A stretch of 7,187 nt of DNA from the NCBI GenBank assembly GCA_036521995.1, contig DATDGR010000231.1, forward strand, positions 1 to 7,187, written 5' to 3'. The notes under the pieces were generated by a model, which had not been told where the DNA came from, did not search any database, and was given only the letters and a program-made list of their open reading frames with translations. Position 1 is the stretch's first letter; each line of letters opens with the position of its first letter. Source of the stretch: Gp13-AA77 sp036521995 (GTDB lineage: Bacteria; Acidobacteriota; Terriglobia; UBA7540). Positions 4,961-7,187 of this stretch are shown one piece after another. The position numbers were made by a program, and so were the translations under genes.

Positions 4961-6340
4961 TCACGGCAGCACCTGAAGGTTCACATTGCTGGTCAGCGTG
5001 CCGGTCGGCAATGTCACCTGGACAGGGCCGGTGGTGGCGCCGGTTGGGACGGTGGCCTCGATATAGGTCGAGGACTCCACGGTGAAGCCCGCCGCGACGC
5101 CGTTAAATGTGACGCCGGTGGCGGAATCTAGATTGTTTCCCAAAATCTTAACGGTTGTTCCTATCTTGCCGGCCGTCGGCACTGACTTTATAAAGGGTCC
5201 GAGCCCGACCGACACGCTGTAGATTGAACCAATACCGGGAGTGGAATAAAAAGTGGTCCCGTAGAAAGTCCCGTTCGTAGCCTGAATGGGGCTTGAAAAA
5301 GGTAAGTACCCGCCACTAGAAATGTTGAAGCTGTGCAACGGGGTCAACACGCCCCCGGGCGTTACCTCGAAAACCGAGCCACAGTTGCACTCGCCGCTGC
5401 CTCCGTCGACCGCGGCCCCGTAGAAATTGCCGTCGGTGCCTTGAATCAGCCCAAACGGGCCCGAGCCGTCAGTGATACTAAGGTCGGCTAGCGTGGTGAA
5501 CGCGCCTTGAAGCGTGATCTTGAACACGGTCCCGCAGCCGCCGTGGAAGCAGCCCTGACCGTTCCCTCCCCCGCCTGTTGTTCCGTAGAGATTTCCGTCC
5601 GCTGCCTGGATTAAAGTGGGGTCGGGCCCCCGACCTTCTTCGCCGATGCCCGTAAAACTGTGCAGAGTGGTGAGCACGCCCCGAGGAGTGATCCTGAAAA
5701 CCGTGCCGCAGCCGCTTCCGCAACCGGCACCGGGGCCCCCTTCCTGAGTCGTCCCGTAAAAGTTACCATCGCTCGCCTGAACGAGACCTGCCAACGGGCT
5801 GGCGTCGTAACCGTCCGCCGGGCTGAACTTGTAGAGGGTGGTAAACATCCCGGCGGGGGTGATTTTGAAAACAGTGCCGCAGGTGTTGGGGCAAGTGTTG
5901 CTGCCGCCTCGTGCCGTAATGCCGTAGAAATTGCCATCCCTGCCTTGAACTAGCCCGCCCGGGCCGTCGCCGTCCGCACAACCCGCTTGCGTGCAGAACA
6001 AGTGGAGCGTCGTCAGCACGCCCGCCGGCGTAATCTTGAAGATGGTTCCGCAACCAAGGCCGGAGGAGCAATTGTTGGCTCCCCCCAAAAACGCAGTGCC
6101 ATAAAAGTTGCCGTCGGTTCCTAGAACCAGCGCCGCCACAGGGTCGTCGCCATCCGGACAGTCGCTCTGGGGGCAAAAGTTGTAAAGAGTGGTCAGCGCG
6201 CCCTCGGGTGTAATTTTGAAGACGGTCCCTTGATTGTATGCTCCTCCGCCAACAGTAGTTCCGTAAACGTTGCCGTCCGTGCCTTCGACGAGGGCAGCGG
6301 AAGGGTAAGACCCATCTGTGTTGTCGAAGCTAAGGAGTTG
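4961..6340 (-). pseudogene. GloVer (TIGR03803-type) tandem-repeat protein with C-terminal IPT/TIG-like domain, 5' end lost
   Basis: On the minus strand the frame encodes seven tandem copies of the pattern DGNFYGTT..GG....GTVFKITPAG.LTTLHSF, the signature of GloVer-type proteins known from Acidobacteria and Verrucomicrobia. A C-terminal immunoglobulin-like IPT/TIG domain follows (about the last 75 residues, from PTAGKIGTTVKILGNNL to the end), and the C terminus is complete. The first visible start (GTG at 6137-6139) lies inside a repeat and is not a true start: the frame continues through two more half-repeats to about 6340. It then loses repeat character and meets a TGA at 6368-6370. The missing 5' part, which should hold a signal peptide and more repeats, was probably removed or separated by the ISAzo13 element. 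Repeats 2-6 carry a cysteine pair just before the GT(V/I)F strand (e.g. CPNTCG, CGSGCG), hinting at disulfides in an exported protein. Such proteins have no proven function; a surface role is inference. Confidence 0.85.
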
Positions 6341-6349
6341 CGCACAAAT

Positions 6350-6374
6350 AACTTGAACAGCTACCGCTCAAGTT
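6350..6374. repeat. 7-bp inverted repeat within the ISAzo13 promoter region
   Basis: AACTTGA (6350-6356) and TCAAGTT (6368-6374) are perfect complements around 11 nt. The left arm covers most of the proposed -35 and the right arm ends just before the proposed -10, so a bound protein or a cruciform here would affect transcription of the transposase. Confidence 0.5.
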
Positions 6375-6381
6375 GTATTCT
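6353..6381 (+). promoter_or_regulatory. Possible promoter of the ISAzo13 transposase, leaderless arrangement
   Basis: TTGAAC (6353-6358) and TATTCT (6376-6381) are separated by 17 nt and each match the sigma-70 hexamers at four of six positions. The GTG start follows only 6 nt after the -10, so transcription would begin at or next to the start codon. No Shine-Dalgarno is present, consistent with a leaderless mRNA. Alternatively the true promoter lies outside the element. Confidence 0.4.
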
Positions 6382-6387
6382 TCTTGC

Positions 6388-7187
6388 GTGGAAGGGAAGC
6401 AGCTTCGGGCCATCCAAGAGAAATACCGGATCATTTGCCACATCCTCGACGAACGCGGACGTCGCGTTTGGGCAGCGGCCGAGGCAAAGTCGCTGCCTTT
6501 CGGCGGCGTTTCCCTGGTCTCGAAGGCTACGGGCATGTCACGCACCACCATTCACGCCGGCTTGGGAGAAGTGGAGACAGGCCGATGGCCAACCGTCGCC
6601 GCAGGGCGAAGTCGCAAGCGGGGTGGAGGTCGGAAACCGCTTGTCCATCATCAGCCCGACGTCCTCCAAGCACTGGACGAATTGGTAGAACCCAGCACCC
6701 GTGGGGATCCGGAATCACCCCTACGCTGGACATGCAAAAGTACCCGACACTTGGCTGCTGAGTTGCAGCGCCAAGGCTACCACATTGGAGATCGCAAAGT
6801 CGCTGACCTTCTGCACCAGATGCGCTACAGCCTGCAAGCCAACGCCAAGACGATTGAAGGGACCCAGCACCCGGATCGCAATGCCCAGTTTGAGTATATC
6901 AATGCGCAGGCCCGGACCTTCCTCCGTCAGGGTTTGCCGGTGATTTCCGTCGATACCAAGAAGAAAGAACTCGTGGGCAACTTCAAGAACGCGGGCCGCG
7001 AGTGGCACCCTCAGCGCCAGCCGGAAAGAACGCGGGTGCACGACTTTGAAGACAAGGATCTGGGCAAAGTGGTTCCCTACGGGGTTTATGATGTCGGAAA
7101 GAACAGCGGCTGGGTCAGCGTCGGCAGGGACCACGACACCTCCGATTTCGCCATCGACAGCATCCTGTCCTGGTGGAAGCACATGGG
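6388..7187 (+). CDS. ISAzo13-family transposase, N-terminal 266 residues (runs off window)
   Basis: The frame is open from the GTG at 6388 to the window edge. It begins VEGKQLRAIQEKYRI, has a helix-turn-helix-like segment at about 39-58 (GGVSLVSKATGMSRTTIHAG), a GGGRKPL stretch (79-85), and the family hallmark VISVDTKKKELVGNFKNAG (185-203), in which D189 should be the first catalytic aspartate of the DDE triad. The later acidic residues lie beyond 7187. The start fits the family's usual opening (GKQ...DERGRRLWAA); a TTG at 6373 is an in-frame alternative. No ribosome binding site is seen. No frameshift or stop is found in the visible part, so the element may be intact. It lies head-to-head with the broken GloVer gene, whose 5' end it probably separated. 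Confidence 0.92.
   Translation, partial: MEGKQLRAIQEKYRIICHILDERGRRVWAAAEAKSLPFGGVSLVSKATGMSRTTIHAGLGEVETGRWPTVAAGRSRKRGGGRKPLVHHQPDVLQALDELVEPSTRGDPESPLRWTCKSTRHLAAELQRQGYHIGDRKVADLLHQMRYSLQANAKTIEGTQHPDRNAQFEYINAQARTFLRQGLPVISVDTKKKELVGNFKNAGREWHPQRQPERTRVHDFEDKDLGKVVPYGVYDVGKNSGWVSVGRDHDTSDFAIDSILSWWKHM

Larger units (their letters stand above)
6341..7187 (+). mobile_element. Left part of an ISAzo13-family insertion sequence, cut by the window end
   Basis: The transposase beginning at 6388 identifies the family. The left end of the element is placed where the GloVer repeat pattern stops being recognisable on the opposite strand, at about 6335-6345; I cannot define the terminal inverted repeat because the right end is outside the window. 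The interval 6341-6387 is AT-richer than its surroundings and holds an inverted repeat and a promoter-like sequence. Confidence 0.7.

Noticed and set aside
6230..6761. Plus-strand open frames overlapping the start of the ISAzo13 transposase
   Set aside because: They are out of frame with the transposase reading frame that carries the family hallmark motif and stays open to the window end.

Overview
The window is a GC-rich piece of accessory DNA built almost entirely from mobile-element parts. The GloVer-repeat (TIGR03803-type) protein gene, the ISAzo13-type transposase and the style of the integrase module point to a soil or environmental bacterium of the Acidobacteria/Verrucomicrobia kind. 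That assignment is inference from gene content only; no rRNA or housekeeping gene is present.

Layout. (1) Bases 1-93 are a short flank with no certain gene. (2) Bases 94-3022 are a complete-looking IS21-family insertion sequence: TG...CA ends, terminal arrays of ~23-bp repeats (three units on the left, five on the right, in inverted orientation), the istA transposase and the istB AAA+ helper gene on the minus strand with a 7-nt ATGCTGA overlap, and a 286-bp structured non-coding stretch behind istB. No target-site duplication is visible. (3) Bases 3046-4942 form a compact recombination module on the plus strand: a small helix-turn-helix protein, a winged-helix excisionase-like protein translationally coupled to it (ATGA), and a tyrosine recombinase with its own probable promoter. 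The IS21 right end lies only 23 bp before the proposed start of the first gene, so the IS has probably replaced that operon's native upstream region or cut off its 5' end. (4) Bases 4961-6340 hold, on the minus strand and convergent with the integrase, the C-terminal part of a secreted-type GloVer tandem-repeat protein (seven repeats plus a C-terminal IPT/TIG-like domain). Its 5' end is missing. (5) From about 6341 to the window end lies the left part of an ISAzo13-family insertion sequence whose transposase runs off the window at 7187. Its insertion is the likely cause of the broken GloVer gene.

Working together: IstA and IstB move only the IS21 element. The HTH/Xis-like/Int trio looks like the control-and-integration cassette of a separate integrative element, with the two small DNA-binding proteins likely setting expression or direction of the recombinase. 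The GloVer gene is host or cargo DNA that became a landing site. I did not find a wholly new system. The least explained parts are the HTH-Xis-Int cassette and the structured non-coding segment of the IS21 element.
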